Below are positions 40,395 to 40,421 of a stretch of DNA of 40,421 nucleotides, piece by piece; the stretch's first letter is position 1; every line of letters begins with the position of its first letter. This DNA is from Chloroflexota bacterium. Lineage in GTDB: Bacteria; Chloroflexota; Anaerolineae; J036; Brachytrichaceae. The notes beneath the pieces were generated by a model. It searched no databases, was not told the origin of the DNA, and worked only from the letters and a program-made list of their open reading frames with translations. The stretch is from positions 1-40,421 of the forward strand of contig JAGWYZ010000007.1 in assembly GCA_018969115.1 (NCBI GenBank). Direction: 5' to 3'. The position numbers and the translations under genes were made by a program.

Positions 40395-40421
40395 ATGGCT
40401 GCTAGACGCGATGAGATTACT
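40395..40421 (+). CDS. start of an unidentified gene, cut by window end
   Basis: Only nine codons are visible (MAARRDEIT). Support is a Shine-Dalgarno-like GAGGTG 8 bases before the ATG and a TTGACA at 40317-40322 that could be a -35, though no well-spaced -10 goes with it. Function cannot be told. Confidence 0.45.

Noticed and set aside
1-40421. Cyanobacterial origin, because of the STRR-like heptamers
   Set aside because: Gene content (AOR, linker-type binding lipoprotein, bactofilin/sigma operon, no photosynthesis genes) fits Chloroflexota better, though the phylum is not proven.
1-40421. Prophage, integron or defence island
   Set aside because: No integrase, phage structural genes, toxin of known family, restriction or retron genes were recognised.

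Overview
The window looks like bacterial chromosome, most likely from a member of the Chloroflexota. This is inferred, not proven. The pointers are an oligopeptide-binding lipoprotein with the long V-E-K-V-V linker typical of that phylum, a polymer-forming (bactofilin-like) membrane protein in a sigma/anti-sigma operon, a PASTA-type Ser/Thr kinase, an orphan tungsten-type aldehyde:ferredoxin oxidoreductase, and a generally moderate base composition. No phage genes, intact transposase or CRISPR array is visible.

Layout. 1-6 kb: a 5'-truncated Nudix hydrolase, an LPXTG-type surface protein, then a surface-sugar cluster of two GT-B glycosyltransferases around a GDP-mannose 3,5-epimerase, interrupted by a small hypothetical/retropepsin-like gene pair. 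6-12 kb: a monoacylglycerol-lipase-like hydrolase, then on the minus strand a Ser/Thr kinase followed by an ECF sigma - anti-sigma - bactofilin-like operon. 12-16 kb: CCA-adding enzyme, Gfo/Idh/MocA oxidoreductase, a tandem AbrB-domain protein, and a PadR regulator with its membrane partner. 16-28 kb: a transport and catabolism stretch (MFS exporter, M20 peptidase, Rieske oxygenase, XdhC-like protein, DUF4432 protein, fuconolactonase-type amidohydrolase, and an oligopeptide ABC transporter without ATPase genes). 28-36.5 kb: lon, proC, mreB with an M50 protease, ketopantoate reductase and a large GT39-type membrane glycosyltransferase. 36.5-40.4 kb: tRNA-Cys, a MoaD/ThiS-type sulfur carrier, an aldehyde ferredoxin oxidoreductase, a GNAT acetyltransferase, a decayed livF pseudogene and the first nine codons of another gene.

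The most unusual content is between the genes. Two repeat systems fill many of the intergenic spaces. The first is a family of long, nearly perfect hairpins (1588, 6100, 11870, 20221 and a decayed copy at 23727). Their flanks and stem base are conserved (AGACATMATGCC then RAAATCACTAT; returning ATAGTGATTT then YGGCRAAAA) and the stem apex tends to RGC-TWY-GCY, but the middle of the stem differs completely from copy to copy while staying self-complementary. Two further hairpins (14425, 25813) may be related. The second is a set of heptamer or octamer tandem arrays (11 loci), each with its own word, usually present as an array plus its reverse complement. They resemble the STRR repeats known from filamentous cyanobacteria. 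They lie against start codons, run into the ends of coding regions, and cause several ORFs to look longer at the N terminus than they really are; I have moved those starts.

Functionally, the coding part is mostly housekeeping, envelope and catabolic genes of an ordinary free-living bacterium. The hairpin family with a conserved base and variable core is the best candidate here for something undescribed.
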